Below, in pieces: positions 1-8,625 of a stretch of 64,000 nucleotides of DNA (its first letter is position 1; every line of letters begins with the position of its first letter). The stretch lies in NCBI RefSeq assembly GCF_017254845.1, contig NZ_JAFKCU010000003.1:496001-560000 (forward strand). Direction: 5' to 3'. The notes under the pieces are model-generated. The model saw only the letters and a program-made list of their open reading frames with translations. It did not search any database and was not told the DNA's origin. A program made the translations under genes and the position numbers. Origin of the DNA: Algoriphagus pacificus. Lineage in GTDB: Bacteria; Bacteroidota; Bacteroidia; Cytophagales; Cyclobacteriaceae.

Positions 1-2
1 AT

Positions 3-716
3 GCAGCCGTAAGAGATTTTCAACTCAAAAATAATTTAGTGGTAGATGGGGAAGTAGATGTAAAAACTTGGACAGTTCTTCTGGTTAAAACAAATCCAGG
101 GGATGCATTCGGAGATAAATTTTTGGGAGAGCAAGATTTAATAGACTTTGCTGAAACATATCAATTAGAGCTTCCTGCGGTCAAAGCTGTAAATGAGGTA
201 GAAAGCAGTGGAAAAGGTTTTTTAATTGATGGAAGGCCTAAAATTTTATTTGAAGGACATGTCTTTTGGAGAAAGCTCAAAAGTATGGGAATCAAGCCTG
301 AGGACTTGTCAACCCCAATTAATGAGAGCGTTTTATATCCCAAATGGACTAAAAAGTACTATTTATCTGGTACGAGGGAATATGAAAGATTGGAACTTGC
401 CTTATCAATTTCAGATGATCCGAGATTGAAAGAAGCTGTACTTGGATCGGCTTCTTGGGGTAGCTTTCAAATCATGGGATACCATGCCACCAATTTAGGA
501 TATAGCAGCGTTTCAACTTTTGTGGAAGAAATGAAAGTACATGAAAGAAACCATCTTCAGGCTTTCGGCAGATTTATTAAATTCTATGGTTGTCTGGCCT
601 TTTTAAAATCCCTTGAATGGGCAAAATTCGCCAAATGCTATAATGGTTCGGCTTTTGCAGAAAATAAATACGATTTAAAACTGGCGAAAGCCTATTCAAA
701 ATATTCACTCATTTAA
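3..716 (+). CDS. N-acetylmuramidase with peptidoglycan-binding domain (5' partial)
   Basis: The frame is open from the window edge, so the true start lies upstream; the GTG at 39 is internal. Residues read before it (AAVRDFQLKNNLVVDG) look like the end of a type 1 peptidoglycan-binding repeat. The rest matches the N-acetylmuramidase family (DUF3380-like): the segment AVNEVESSGKGF carries the expected catalytic Glu, followed by GRPKILFEGHVFWRKL and a C-terminal GSASWGSFQIMGYHA motif. The predicted role is hydrolysis of the glycan backbone of peptidoglycan, in wall turnover or lysis. No phage genes are visible downstream, so a housekeeping or domesticated lysin is as likely as a prophage one. 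Confidence 0.85.
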   Translation, partial: AAVRDFQLKNNLVVDGEVDVKTWTVLLVKTNPGDAFGDKFLGEQDLIDFAETYQLELPAVKAVNEVESSGKGFLIDGRPKILFEGHVFWRKLKSMGIKPEDLSTPINESVLYPKWTKKYYLSGTREYERLELALSISDDPRLKEAVLGSASWGSFQIMGYHATNLGYSSVSTFVEEMKVHERNHLQAFGRFIKFYGCLAFLKSLEWAKFAKCYNGSAFAENKYDLKLAKAYSKYSLI

Positions 717-727
717 CTTAGAAAATT

Positions 728-1174
728 ATGCTACTAAGTGAATTAATTGTTCTATTCGAACGAGACCTAGACCGACTATACAAAGAGATTGAACAATATT
801 CAAGCGAAGAAATACTTTGGAGTACCAGCCATCAAATCAGTAATCCTGCTGGTAACCTTTGTCTTCATCTTTTAGGAAATCTTCAAGCATTCGTTGGGCA
901 CGAACTTGGAGGATTTGATTATACACGAGATCGAGAGTTTGAATTTGCTGGAAAAGATGTTCCAAAAGCTCAATTGCTGGATGATATCAAAAAAGTAAAA
1001 AGAATAATGGTTAGCAGTTTAGAAGGAATGGATGAAAGTATCCTGACAAAAAATTACCCAAAAGAAGTTTTTGGTAAACCTATGAGTAACGAGTACTTCC
1101 TGATCCATTTATACGGACATTTCAATTACCATCTTGGTCAGATCAATTATCACAGAAGATTATTACATCCTTAA
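728..1174 (+). CDS. DinB-like (DUF1572-type) four-helix protein
   Basis: This 148-residue protein has the layout of DinB/YfiT-like four-helix bundles. A helix with CLHLLGNLQAFVGHEL supplies His residues, and the C-terminal segment YGHFNYHLGQINYHRRLL supplies the HxxxH-type metal-binding histidines usual in the superfamily. Members bind a divalent metal, and some act as thiol-dependent transferases, but the substrate here cannot be told. It starts 11 bases after the muramidase gene and ends at a strong bidirectional terminator, so the two may be cotranscribed. Confidence 0.8.
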   Translation: MLLSELIVLFERDLDRLYKEIEQYSSEEILWSTSHQISNPAGNLCLHLLGNLQAFVGHELGGFDYTRDREFEFAGKDVPKAQLLDDIKKVKRIMVSSLEGMDESILTKNYPKEVFGKPMSNEYFLIHLYGHFNYHLGQINYHRRLLHP

Positions 1175-1187
1175 GCTTATAAAAGAA

Positions 1188-1222
1188 AAAGGCTGTCTTG
1201 GAATGAGACAGCCTTTAATTTT
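1188..1222. terminator. Bidirectional intrinsic terminator
   Basis: An 11-bp perfect stem (AAAGGCTGTCT 1188-1198 with AGACAGCCTTT 1206-1216) has a 7-base loop, with A-rich sequence on one side and T-rich sequence on the other. It lies between convergent genes and can serve both. Confidence 0.85.
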
Positions 1223-3115
1223 TTAATATAAGGTTCTAAACCTGATCGTGCCCGGAATAGATTTCAAAGCATCTATGGCATCTGGTGAATAAGCCTTATT
1301 GATATCAGTAATTACATAGCCGATTTTCTCATTGGTCTTCAAGTATTGACCCACGATGTTTATTTCATAATTAGCCAAAACTTGGTTGATTTTTGCCAAT
1401 ACACCCGGCTCATTTAAGTGTATGTGGATCAATCTATGAGCATCATGTAAGAAAGGCAACTGAATATTCGGGAAATTCACTGAATTGTAAGTGTTTCCAG
1501 TATTGATGTATTCCATGATTTTACCCGGAACAAATCGAGCGATATTCTCCTGAGCTTCCAAAGTACTTCCACCAATATGAGGAGTCAAAATCGTATTTGG
1601 CAAGCCAATCAAATCAGAAACAAAAGGTTCAGAGTTGTTTTTAGGTTCTTCAGGGAAGACATCAACAGCACAACCTGCCAAGTGACCTGATAAAATTGCT
1701 TCTTTCAAAGCAGAAATTTCCACAACATGGCCACGGCTCAAATTGACAAGGATCGCACCTTTTTTCATTTTGGCGATCTTTTGCTTGTCGATCAGGTTTT
1801 TGTTGTCTTTTCTTCCGTCCACATGAAGCGAAATCATGTCGCAAGTACTCAATAATTCATCCAAGGAATTAAGCTTGGTTGCATTTCCTAAGGCAAGTCT
1901 CTCGATGACATCATAGTAAAAGACATTCATACCCATATTTTCAGCCAAAACTGAAAGCTGTGCACCGATATTGCCGTAGCCTACAATTCCTAGTTTCTTA
2001 CCTCTTACTTCAAAGCTACCTGTAGCAGATTTATCCCATTTTCCCTGATGCATTGCCACAGATTTATCTGCGAAATTTCTCATTAGGAAGATGATTTCGG
2101 CAATAGCCATTTCCACAACAGATCTTGTATTGCTGAAAGGAGCATTAAAAACTGCAATACCCTTTTCCTGGCAAGTTTCCAGGTCAATTTGGTTGGTTCC
2201 AATACAAAACGCACCGATTGAAATCAATCTGTTAGCATTTTCAAGGACCTTTTTAGTAACATTTGTTTTAGAGCGAATACCTAGGATAGAGACGTTTTTG
2301 ATTTTCTCGCAAAGCTCTTCTTCATTCATGGCAGAGCTAACGACTTCCACATCGTAGCCTTCTTCCTTGAGAAGTTCCACCCCGATAGGATGTACATTTT
2401 CAAGCAATAAAACCTTGATTCTGCTTTTTGGGTAAGAGAATTTTGTATTCAAGTTGTTGATGTATAAGATTTCGTCCAAACTAGGAGCGATGTGGTCGGC
2501 TTGACTGGTTACTCTTGGTCTCGATACATTTTCTGTGAAGGCATAAAATTTATTTGCAAGACCTGAGGCTTTGATTTCATAATCGGTATAGCCATCTCCA
2601 ATCACATAAATATCACCTTCCAGATTGATTCGCTTGATAGTTTCTGCTTTTCCATTGTTTGAGGAGAGTGGGTTTTCACGATTGAAGTCTACTATTTTTC
2701 CATTGGAATCATAGACAAACTCGTTTGCAAAAACATTTTCCTTTTTGATTCCATAATCTCCCACGATAGGGATAATGAAATCCTTGAAACCATTTGAAAT
2801 GATAAAAATGTCTTCGGCATTATCTTGCAAAAACTCCTTATTTCTCTCGAATGATTTAGAAACTTTTCGTTTCAAAGCGGTAATGAGGTCATCGATTTGA
2901 TTTTGAGTAGCCTGAAGGATCTCAATTCTTTTTTCAAGGCTTTCGCGGAATGTAAGCGAACCTTCCATTCCTTTGTCAGTAATGTCTTTGATAGCCTGAA
3001 GTTTACTATCTCTTTCCGGATCATTTTCCAGGCTTATTTCACCTAGAATATCCAACGCTTCCACCTGAGTGAAAGTACTGTCAAAATCAATGATAAATTT
3101 TTTGGTTTGAGGCAT
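1223..3115 (-). CDS. serA: SerB-SerA fusion: phosphoserine phosphatase-like HAD + D-3-phosphoglycerate dehydrogenase
   Basis: The 630-residue protein has two enzymes in one chain. Residues ~1-215 form a HAD-IB domain like SerB: DFDST (nucleophile D10, acid/base D12), ISNG, a conserved Lys in KAETIKRI, and the metal motif IGDGYTD. Residues ~230-545 are a 2-hydroxyacid dehydrogenase: Rossmann VGYGNIG, substrate Arg in GIRSKTNV, NLSRGHVV, PEEP and the catalytic His in TPHIGGST. Residues ~555-630 are an ACT domain (LNEPGVLAKINQVLANY), the usual serine-sensing site. It should catalyse the first and last steps of serine synthesis; serC is not in the window. All HAD motifs are intact, so bifunctionality is plausible, though the N-domain could be regulatory. 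Confidence 0.92.
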   Translation of the reverse strand: MPQTKKFIIDFDSTFTQVEALDILGEISLENDPERDSKLQAIKDITDKGMEGSLTFRESLEKRIEILQATQNQIDDLITALKRKVSKSFERNKEFLQDNAEDIFIISNGFKDFIIPIVGDYGIKKENVFANEFVYDSNGKIVDFNRENPLSSNNGKAETIKRINLEGDIYVIGDGYTDYEIKASGLANKFYAFTENVSRPRVTSQADHIAPSLDEILYINNLNTKFSYPKSRIKVLLLENVHPIGVELLKEEGYDVEVVSSAMNEEELCEKIKNVSILGIRSKTNVTKKVLENANRLISIGAFCIGTNQIDLETCQEKGIAVFNAPFSNTRSVVEMAIAEIIFLMRNFADKSVAMHQGKWDKSATGSFEVRGKKLGIVGYGNIGAQLSVLAENMGMNVFYYDVIERLALGNATKLNSLDELLSTCDMISLHVDGRKDNKNLIDKQKIAKMKKGAILVNLSRGHVVEISALKEAILSGHLAGCAVDVFPEEPKNNSEPFVSDLIGLPNTILTPHIGGSTLEAQENIARFVPGKIMEYINTGNTYNSVNFPNIQLPFLHDAHRLIHIHLNEPGVLAKINQVLANYEINIVGQYLKTNEKIGYVITDINKAYSPDAIDALKSIPGTIRFRTLY

Positions 3116-3311
3116 GAGCAGGGTCGATTTTAAGATCAGGCAGTAAAATTACAGTATTGTTAAAAAATCGGAAGCTTTATTGAAAAAATTGTTTCCTTTT
3201 GTTTTTCGAATAAATTTTATCGCAAAATTATTTCTTTTCAAAACTCTATTTGGTAAAGAAGTTTAATTTAGAAATGATCTCTAATTATTTTCACTGCAAG
3301 GCACAAAATCC

Positions 3312-3319
3312 TATTTTTG
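3312..3319 (+). promoter_or_regulatory. Bacteroidota -7 element upstream of DUF4920 gene
   Basis: TATTTTTG fits the TAnnTTTG consensus and would start transcription about 12 bases before the ATG at 3338. The -33 region is only T-rich, so this is a tentative call. Confidence 0.4.
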
Positions 3320-3337
3320 AATATAAAATTCGATGTT

Positions 3338-3844
3338 ATGAAAAGAATCATATCCTTTATAGCCGTTACTGGTACCATACTTTCAATTGCTTGTAGTTCT
3401 CCAACTCAAGTAGATGAGAATGCCTCAACAACTGCTCAAGATACTGTAGCAGGAAATTACGGCGCAGAAGTGAAAGAGCTAAATATCACACCTACAACAG
3501 AAATGGTTGCTTTTGTTCAGGAGAATGGAAGTTTTGAAGGGAAAATTGCCGGTGAAATCAAAGAAGTCTGCAGTAGTAAAGGTTGCTGGCTGACCATGGA
3601 TCTTCCAGACGGAAGCAGCATGCGTGTGACCTTTAAAGATTATGAATTCTTTGTTCCCAAAAATTCCCAAGGCTTTCCAATTATTTTGGATGGTGTGGCC
3701 ACACTTACTGAAACAGATGTAAAAACCTTGCAGCATTACGCCAAAGACGAAGGAAAATCTGATGAAGAAGTGGCAAAAATCACGGAACCAAAGAGAGAAA
3801 TCACTTTCGAAGCAGTAGGGGTAAAAATTAAAAACAAAGCCTAA
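3338..3844 (+). CDS. DUF4920 lipoprotein
   Basis: I chose the ATG at 3338 rather than a TTG at 3317, because it gives a clean lipoprotein signal (MKRIISFIAVTG, then LSIAC with the lipid-modified Cys about residue 19) and because the TTG overlaps the predicted promoter. The mature part is a small beta-rich domain with GNYGAEV, VCSSKGCWLTMDLPDG and an FFVPKN segment, typical of DUF4920 proteins of Bacteroidota. The paired cysteines in CSSKGC could bind metal or form a disulfide. Function is unknown; it is predicted to be periplasmic and lipid-anchored. It is followed after 3 bases by the next small gene. Confidence 0.85.
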   Translation: MKRIISFIAVTGTILSIACSSPTQVDENASTTAQDTVAGNYGAEVKELNITPTTEMVAFVQENGSFEGKIAGEIKEVCSSKGCWLTMDLPDGSSMRVTFKDYEFFVPKNSQGFPIILDGVATLTETDVKTLQHYAKDEGKSDEEVAKITEPKREITFEAVGVKIKNKA

Positions 3845-3847
3845 TTC

Positions 3848-4051
3848 ATGGCCATTGCACTTGACAATTTAAGGGTTGGCCGAGTTTACAGGCTCGTCAA
3901 CCAAGGGGAAGTAAGAAAGCTTCAGATTATTGATCGATTAAGTGGAGACAACTTTAAAGTGAAAGACTTGGATACGCTTGAGTTCTATACCATCTTCGAA
4001 CTTCTCCAATGGGGAAAAGGAAAAGATTACGATTTAGACGAATTAAGATAA
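3848..4051 (+). CDS. Small conserved-looking hypothetical protein (67 aa)
   Basis: A soluble, highly charged 67-residue protein with no signal or membrane segment. It begins MAIALDNLRVGRVYRL and contains VRKLQIIDRLSGDNFKVKDL, suggesting a small beta-barrel (SH3- or KOW-like) fold, but I do not recognise a named family. It lies 3 bases after the DUF4920 gene and directly before a terminator, so it is very likely the second gene of that transcript. Confidence 0.65.
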   Translation: MAIALDNLRVGRVYRLVNQGEVRKLQIIDRLSGDNFKVKDLDTLEFYTIFELLQWGKGKDYDLDELR

Positions 4052-4075
4052 AAAGGACCTAGTGTCCTTTTTTTA
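4051..4075 (+). terminator. Intrinsic terminator
   Basis: Stem AAAAGGAC (4051-4058) pairs with GTCCTTTT (4064-4071) across a 5-base loop and is followed by T residues. It overlaps the stop codon of the 67-aa gene by one base and closes the DUF4920 transcript. Confidence 0.8.
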
Positions 4076-4111
4076 TGTGACAGAAAGCACAGTTCCTTAA
4101 GCTGTGAATTC

Positions 4112-4119
4112 TAACTTTG
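4112..4119 (+). promoter_or_regulatory. Bacteroidota -7 element upstream of DUF983 gene
   Basis: TAACTTTG matches TAnnTTTG and lies 14 bases before the ATG at 4134, giving a very short leader. The -33 region (about 4092) is weak. Confidence 0.45.
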
Positions 4120-4133
4120 GATAAAAATTTGGA

Positions 4134-4508
4134 ATGAGTAAGAAAAGTGGATTTCAGGCAATGTTAGGAGCAAAATGCCCCCAATGCAGAGAGGGTAAAT
4201 TGTTTTCAGTTTCTCCGTTTAGCTTCAGAAAAATATCTGATATCAATCATTCTTGCCCTGTTTGCCAAGCGAATCTATACCCCGAACCCGATTTTTATTA
4301 TGGGGCGATGTATATCAGTTATGCTTTTTCTGTGGCATTAGTGATCACAGCTTTGACTGCAATCAACATTCTGATTCCTGAACCCAAATTATGGATGTAC
4401 CTGACTACTGTTTTTGTGGGTAATCTTTTACTCTTTCCAGCAATGCTTCGCTATTCCAAAGTTCTTTATCTCTATGGCCTAGGTAAATTAAAATACAGAG
4501 GGCATTAA
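4134..4508 (+). CDS. DUF983 membrane protein with zinc-ribbon cysteines
   Basis: The 124-residue protein starts with a cytosolic zinc-ribbon-like part (AKCPQCREGKLF and CPVCQANLYPEPDFYYG). Two hydrophobic segments follow (YISYAFSVALVITALTAI and MYLTTVFVGNLLLFPAML), ending with LRYSKVLYLYG. This is the DUF983 pattern, common in Bacteroidota and Alphaproteobacteria; the role is not established. Its last four bases overlap the end of the convergent transporter gene. Confidence 0.88.
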   Translation: MSKKSGFQAMLGAKCPQCREGKLFSVSPFSFRKISDINHSCPVCQANLYPEPDFYYGAMYISYAFSVALVITALTAINILIPEPKLWMYLTTVFVGNLLLFPAMLRYSKVLYLYGLGKLKYRGH

Positions 4509-6040
4509 GGTTTCAAGTATTTTGAAGGGGAAGCTAATACCAAAATAAGGCTCACAGATACCAGCAAAAGGAAGAAGAGGGCTGGTAAACCTCCAATTAC
4601 AGATAGCATCCGCACACCATCAATCCCTGAAAATGTGATCATGATCCAAGCTAAAAAAGCGATCAAAGTACCCCATAATATTTTCAGGTTTGTGTCGGAT
4701 TTGAAAGGATCATCATTTGCTCTTTTCATACTCAGGCTTGCCAATGCATCGGTACTTGAGTCAGCCGCCGTTACGTAGGAGATAAAAATAGCCAAAATGT
4801 AAAGTTGGGCGAAGAGCTTAAAATGGCCCATGTCTTCGAAAACCTGGTAGATAATAGATTCGGGACCAGATACCTCAAACAAGTTTTTATAAAAATCCGG
4901 CTTCAGAATAGCAAAATCCAGCGTTGTCCCTCCGAAGATTCCCATCCAGATCAGACAAAATAAAGCAGGCAACAACCAGTTGAAAAGAAGAAATTCACGC
5001 ACTGTTCTTCCTAATGCTATTTTCCCGAGAAATAAAGCTGTAACCGGGGCCCATGCCATCCACATTGCCAAATTGAATGTAGACCAATCAAAAGTCCATT
5101 GATTTCCTGCGCCATTAAGCTGTAAACTCAGATCAAAGAAATTCACGAAATAGGATTGGAAAGAGCTGGAAAGTGAATTGATGATGCTGGATTTTTCTCC
5201 TAAGACAATGAATAGAATGGCAATGAGGAAAAAGAAAAACAAGTTGATCAAGGACAGGTTTTTGATGCCTTTTTCGATGCCTGTAGTCGAGGAAATCACA
5301 AATGTCAAAAGGATAATCAGAATTATAAATCCAGAAGCCAAATCAGCATTCCAAGATGGAAAGAAATTTAAAAAACCACCTGAGAGACTTAAAACTCCAG
5401 CACCTAATGAGGCTGCCATTCCTGCAGCGAGGGCAAATAAACTCACTCCGTCGATTAATCTAATTGCAAACTGAGAAGGCTTGGATCCGAGGATCGGAAG
5501 TAAGCTTAGGCTGAGTGAAAAATTAGATTTACGCGAATAAAAGATCAATGCAAAAGTCAAGGCTGGTATGGCATAGATAGCATAGGGTGTGAATCCCCAA
5601 TGATAAAAAAGCGCACCTAAAGCAAAATTTGCTGCTCTGTCAGACTGTGGAGAAAGTTCTTTAAAAGTTGGAGGATATAAAAAATGGGAGAGGGGCTCGG
5701 CACTTCCCCAGAATAAAATGCCTGTTGCAATGGTAGTGCACAACACTATTGCAAACCAACTAAGTCTATTTAATCTTGGTTTGGCTTCTTTTCCACCTAT
5801 TTTCCAACTCCCAAGTGGGGACAGAAAAACAAAAATGGCGAGAAGAGTCATTAAAAATGAAAGCCAGCTAAAACCGATACTGAAGTTTGTAAGGATGAAA
5901 TTTTGAACTTTCTGAAAAAGCGAGATAAAAGAATCAGGGGAAGCAATACTTAAGAAGACTGCAAAAATCAAAAGTCCAAATGGAGGCCAGAAAACCCAAT
6001 TTCTGATATTGAACTGTAAGAATTCTTTTCTTAATCCCAT
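4505..6040 (-). CDS. BCCT family secondary transporter
   Basis: A 511-residue, about 12-helix inner-membrane protein of the betaine/choline/carnitine transporter family. Family marks are ILFWGSAEPLSHF near the N-terminus, FYHWGFTPYAIYAIPAL, the glycine stretch GAGVLSLSGGFLNF, the region WMAWAPVTALFLGK with IALGRTVREF, and TAADSSTDALASLSM. Family members take up compatible solutes such as glycine betaine, usually driven by Na+. The aromatic box of well-studied betaine carriers is only partly kept here, so the substrate is open. There is no long cytosolic osmosensing tail. It is monocistronic and converges on the DUF983 gene. Confidence 0.9.
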   Translation of the reverse strand: MGLRKEFLQFNIRNWVFWPPFGLLIFAVFLSIASPDSFISLFQKVQNFILTNFSIGFSWLSFLMTLLAIFVFLSPLGSWKIGGKEAKPRLNRLSWFAIVLCTTIATGILFWGSAEPLSHFLYPPTFKELSPQSDRAANFALGALFYHWGFTPYAIYAIPALTFALIFYSRKSNFSLSLSLLPILGSKPSQFAIRLIDGVSLFALAAGMAASLGAGVLSLSGGFLNFFPSWNADLASGFIILIILLTFVISSTTGIEKGIKNLSLINLFFFFLIAILFIVLGEKSSIINSLSSSFQSYFVNFFDLSLQLNGAGNQWTFDWSTFNLAMWMAWAPVTALFLGKIALGRTVREFLLFNWLLPALFCLIWMGIFGGTTLDFAILKPDFYKNLFEVSGPESIIYQVFEDMGHFKLFAQLYILAIFISYVTAADSSTDALASLSMKRANDDPFKSDTNLKILWGTLIAFLAWIMITFSGIDGVRMLSVIGGLPALFFLLLVSVSLILVLASPSKYLKP

Positions 6041-6245
6041 GTTTTTGAAGATAATCTATTCTACTTTAAAATCTCTTTTTCAAAAATATTTTGTTGAACA
6101 GCATAGAGTTATTCTACTGATAATTAATAATTTATATTCAAAGAATGGATTCCTGACAAGATAGTCAGTGAATATTACTAACAAAAGCATGGGTTATACT
6201 AAACAAACTCAATTTTATCCCGTTTAGTTGACAAGAATAATTTTT

Positions 6246-6923
6246 ATGGAAACTATATTAAGGAAATTAAAAGTAGAGGTAAATGATAAACTCTATTTAA
6301 AAGAACCTTACAGTTCTGAATTGGGTTTAGCCATTTTAAAAACTGGTTCAAAGTTATTGCTAGAACTGGGAATGGAACAATTTACTTTCAAAAAGCTGGC
6401 TCAACAAATTAATGGAACGGAACCAGCCATTTATCGGTATTTTGAGAATAAACATAAGTTTTTACTCTATTTGACAGCTTGGTATTGGACTTGGCTAGAG
6501 CATAATTTAGTTTTTGCCACAGCTAACTTAGCAGATCCCAAGGAGCGTTTGAAAGTAGCGCTGCAATTACTTGTGGAAGGTCCTATTTTGACAAAAAACG
6601 AGATTTTGGATCCTACGCATTTAAAAGAAATAGTAATCAATGAATCACTCAAAGGTTATTTGACCAAGAGTGTGGATTTGGAGCATAGGAGTGGGGTTTT
6701 CGGTCAACTTTACGCTTTTAGTGATCGGATTTCAAAAATCGTTTCTGAAATAAATCCAGAATATAAATACCCAAAAACATTGGTATCTACTGTTTTAGAA
6801 GCTAGCTTATTACAGTCATTTAATTCCAAACATCTACCTGGAATGACTGAATCATCTTTAGATCAGGAAGGTAGACTTGAATTCTTTCATCACATGGTCA
6901 TGAAAACAATTATCAATGAATAG
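6246..6923 (+). CDS. TetR/AcrR family transcriptional regulator
   Basis: I chose the ATG at 6246 over a TTG at 6228. The 225-residue protein has an N-terminal helix-turn-helix (ELGMEQFTFKKLAQQINGTEPAIYRYFENKHKF, in the standard TetR order ending in YRYF..K) and a helical ligand domain. Its last 8 bases overlap the start of the ABC gene, so it should be cotranscribed with the exporter behind it and probably autoregulates that operon in response to a transported compound. No clear operator palindrome could be picked out in the 200 bases upstream. Confidence 0.88.
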   Translation: METILRKLKVEVNDKLYLKEPYSSELGLAILKTGSKLLLELGMEQFTFKKLAQQINGTEPAIYRYFENKHKFLLYLTAWYWTWLEHNLVFATANLADPKERLKVALQLLVEGPILTKNEILDPTHLKEIVINESLKGYLTKSVDLEHRSGVFGQLYAFSDRISKIVSEINPEYKYPKTLVSTVLEASLLQSFNSKHLPGMTESSLDQEGRLEFFHHMVMKTIINE

Positions 6924-8622
6924 TATAGGATCAATGACTCCCCTCAAACGATTTTTCAACCTACTCAAAGAGGAGAAAAGTCAGGTATATGGCATTTATT
7001 TCTATGCCATCTTGAATGGAATGGTAGCACTTTCACTTCCTTTGGGAATTCAAGCCATCTTGAATTTCATCTTGGGAGGTAGAATTACCACTTCTTGGAT
7101 TTTGCTGGTTGTTGTGGTAGGTATAGGGGTTGCCTTTGGTGGATTTCTCCAGATTTCCCAATTGCAAATCACGGAAAAACTTCAGCAAAGGATTTTTTCC
7201 AAAGCGGGGTTATCCTTGGCCTATCGATTACCGCGAGTGAAAACTGAAATCCTACATGGTGAATATGGTCCAGAAATCGTTAACCGATTTTTTGATACCG
7301 TCAATCTTCAAAAAGGAATTTCAAAGCTTTTGGTTGACTTTACCACAGCTTTGTTGCAGATGATTTTTGGATTGCTTTTGCTTTCCTTTTATCATCCAAC
7401 TTTCATTTTGTTTGGTTTAGGTCTTTTCTTGATTCTATCTCTTATCTTCTATTTTACCAGTCCAAAGGGTATGGAGACGGCTTTGAAAGAGTCCACTTAC
7501 AAATATCAAACTGCTTTTTGGCTCCAAGAAATCGGAAGGACACTGAATACTTTTAAGCTAGTAGGAAACACCCGATTGCCAATTCTGAGAGCTGATAAAT
7601 TAATCCAACGCTATGTGGATTTTAGAACCAAGCATTTCGCAGTTTTGATCTTCCAATACAAAATCATGATTGGTTTCAAGGTTTTGATTGTAACCAGCTT
7701 ATTGGTCGCAGGAAGTCTTTTATTAATCAATGAGCAAATCAGTATCGGTCAATTCGTTGCGGCTGAGGTTATCATTATTTTGGTAGTAAACTCCGTAGAA
7801 AAAGTTATTCTTTCCCTCGAAACTGTTTATGACACCCTAGTTGCTGTAGAGAAATTGGGAGTAGTGATGGATCTGGAAATGGAGAGAAGTGAAGGAACTG
7901 ATAAAGTCGTGGTTTCAAAACCTGATGGATTGAAGTTTGAAATGCAGAACTTGATTTTTCAACCTCAGGATGTGGTTTCGCCGATCTTAAAAGGAATTAA
8001 CCTGACTATAGAGCCTGGGCAAAAGATCGCAGTAACAGGAAAGAGCGGAAGTGGGAAAAGCGCATTATTGGCCCTTTTCTCTGGCTTATATGAGGAATAC
8101 CAAGGTAAAGTTTTGATCAATGATTTATCCATGGAGATGATCCATTTGGAAAAATTCAGGGCTATGGTGGGAGATTGTTTAGAATTTGGGGAGATTTTCC
8201 AAGGTACAATCAGGGAAAATATCACCGTAGGACGAGATGTGAACCCTAGTCAATTAGAATATATACTGGATCTGGTAGGTTTAAAGGATTACATATTTCA
8301 ACAACCGGATGATTTGGAAACTGAACTTCAACCAGAAGGAAAAGGACTCTCCAGATCTTTGGCACAAAGTATTTTATTAGCCAGAAGTCTAGTTGGCAAC
8401 CCAAAAGCAATCGTAATGGAAAATGCTTTGAGGTACGTCCTTCCGGAAGTAAGAGATCGATTGGTGGATTACCTCATGAAAGGAAACTGGACTTTGTTGA
8501 TTATCACGGATGATCAGAAAATCCTGGAAAAAGTGGATAATATCCTTTTGCTGAACGATGGAAATATTAAACTCCAAGGTTCATACGATGAATATTTAAA
8601 AGTAACTGGAAAGAAAGATTAA
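6916..8622 (+). CDS. ABC exporter half-transporter with degenerate ATPase site
   Basis: A 568-residue protein: six-helix exporter membrane domain (~residues 20-310), then a nucleotide-binding domain resembling type I secretion/HlyB-class exporters, without the C39 peptidase. Walker A is intact (GKSGSGKS, 375-382). The other motifs are degraded: the Q-loop position reads E423, the LSGGQ signature reads LSRSL (478-482), Walker B has E502 for Asp, the catalytic Glu is N503, and the switch His is D532. A homodimer would have both sites impaired. It overlaps the TetR gene by 8 bases and lies 3 bases before hlyD, forming a tripartite envelope-spanning system with the next two genes. The frame is intact over the whole length. 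Confidence 0.88.
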   Translation: MNSIGSMTPLKRFFNLLKEEKSQVYGIYFYAILNGMVALSLPLGIQAILNFILGGRITTSWILLVVVVGIGVAFGGFLQISQLQITEKLQQRIFSKAGLSLAYRLPRVKTEILHGEYGPEIVNRFFDTVNLQKGISKLLVDFTTALLQMIFGLLLLSFYHPTFILFGLGLFLILSLIFYFTSPKGMETALKESTYKYQTAFWLQEIGRTLNTFKLVGNTRLPILRADKLIQRYVDFRTKHFAVLIFQYKIMIGFKVLIVTSLLVAGSLLLINEQISIGQFVAAEVIIILVVNSVEKVILSLETVYDTLVAVEKLGVVMDLEMERSEGTDKVVVSKPDGLKFEMQNLIFQPQDVVSPILKGINLTIEPGQKIAVTGKSGSGKSALLALFSGLYEEYQGKVLINDLSMEMIHLEKFRAMVGDCLEFGEIFQGTIRENITVGRDVNPSQLEYILDLVGLKDYIFQQPDDLETELQPEGKGLSRSLAQSILLARSLVGNPKAIVMENALRYVLPEVRDRLVDYLMKGNWTLLIITDDQKILEKVDNILLLNDGNIKLQGSYDEYLKVTGKKD

Positions 8623-8625
8623 GCC

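Noticed and set aside
1-716. Prophage edge suggested by a muramidase
   Set aside because: No other phage gene, attachment-site repeat or integrase follows; the neighbours are ordinary chromosomal genes.
6228-6245. TTG start six codons upstream of the TetR ATG
   Set aside because: The ATG at 6246 begins a sequence more typical of the family; no ribosome-binding site favours the TTG.
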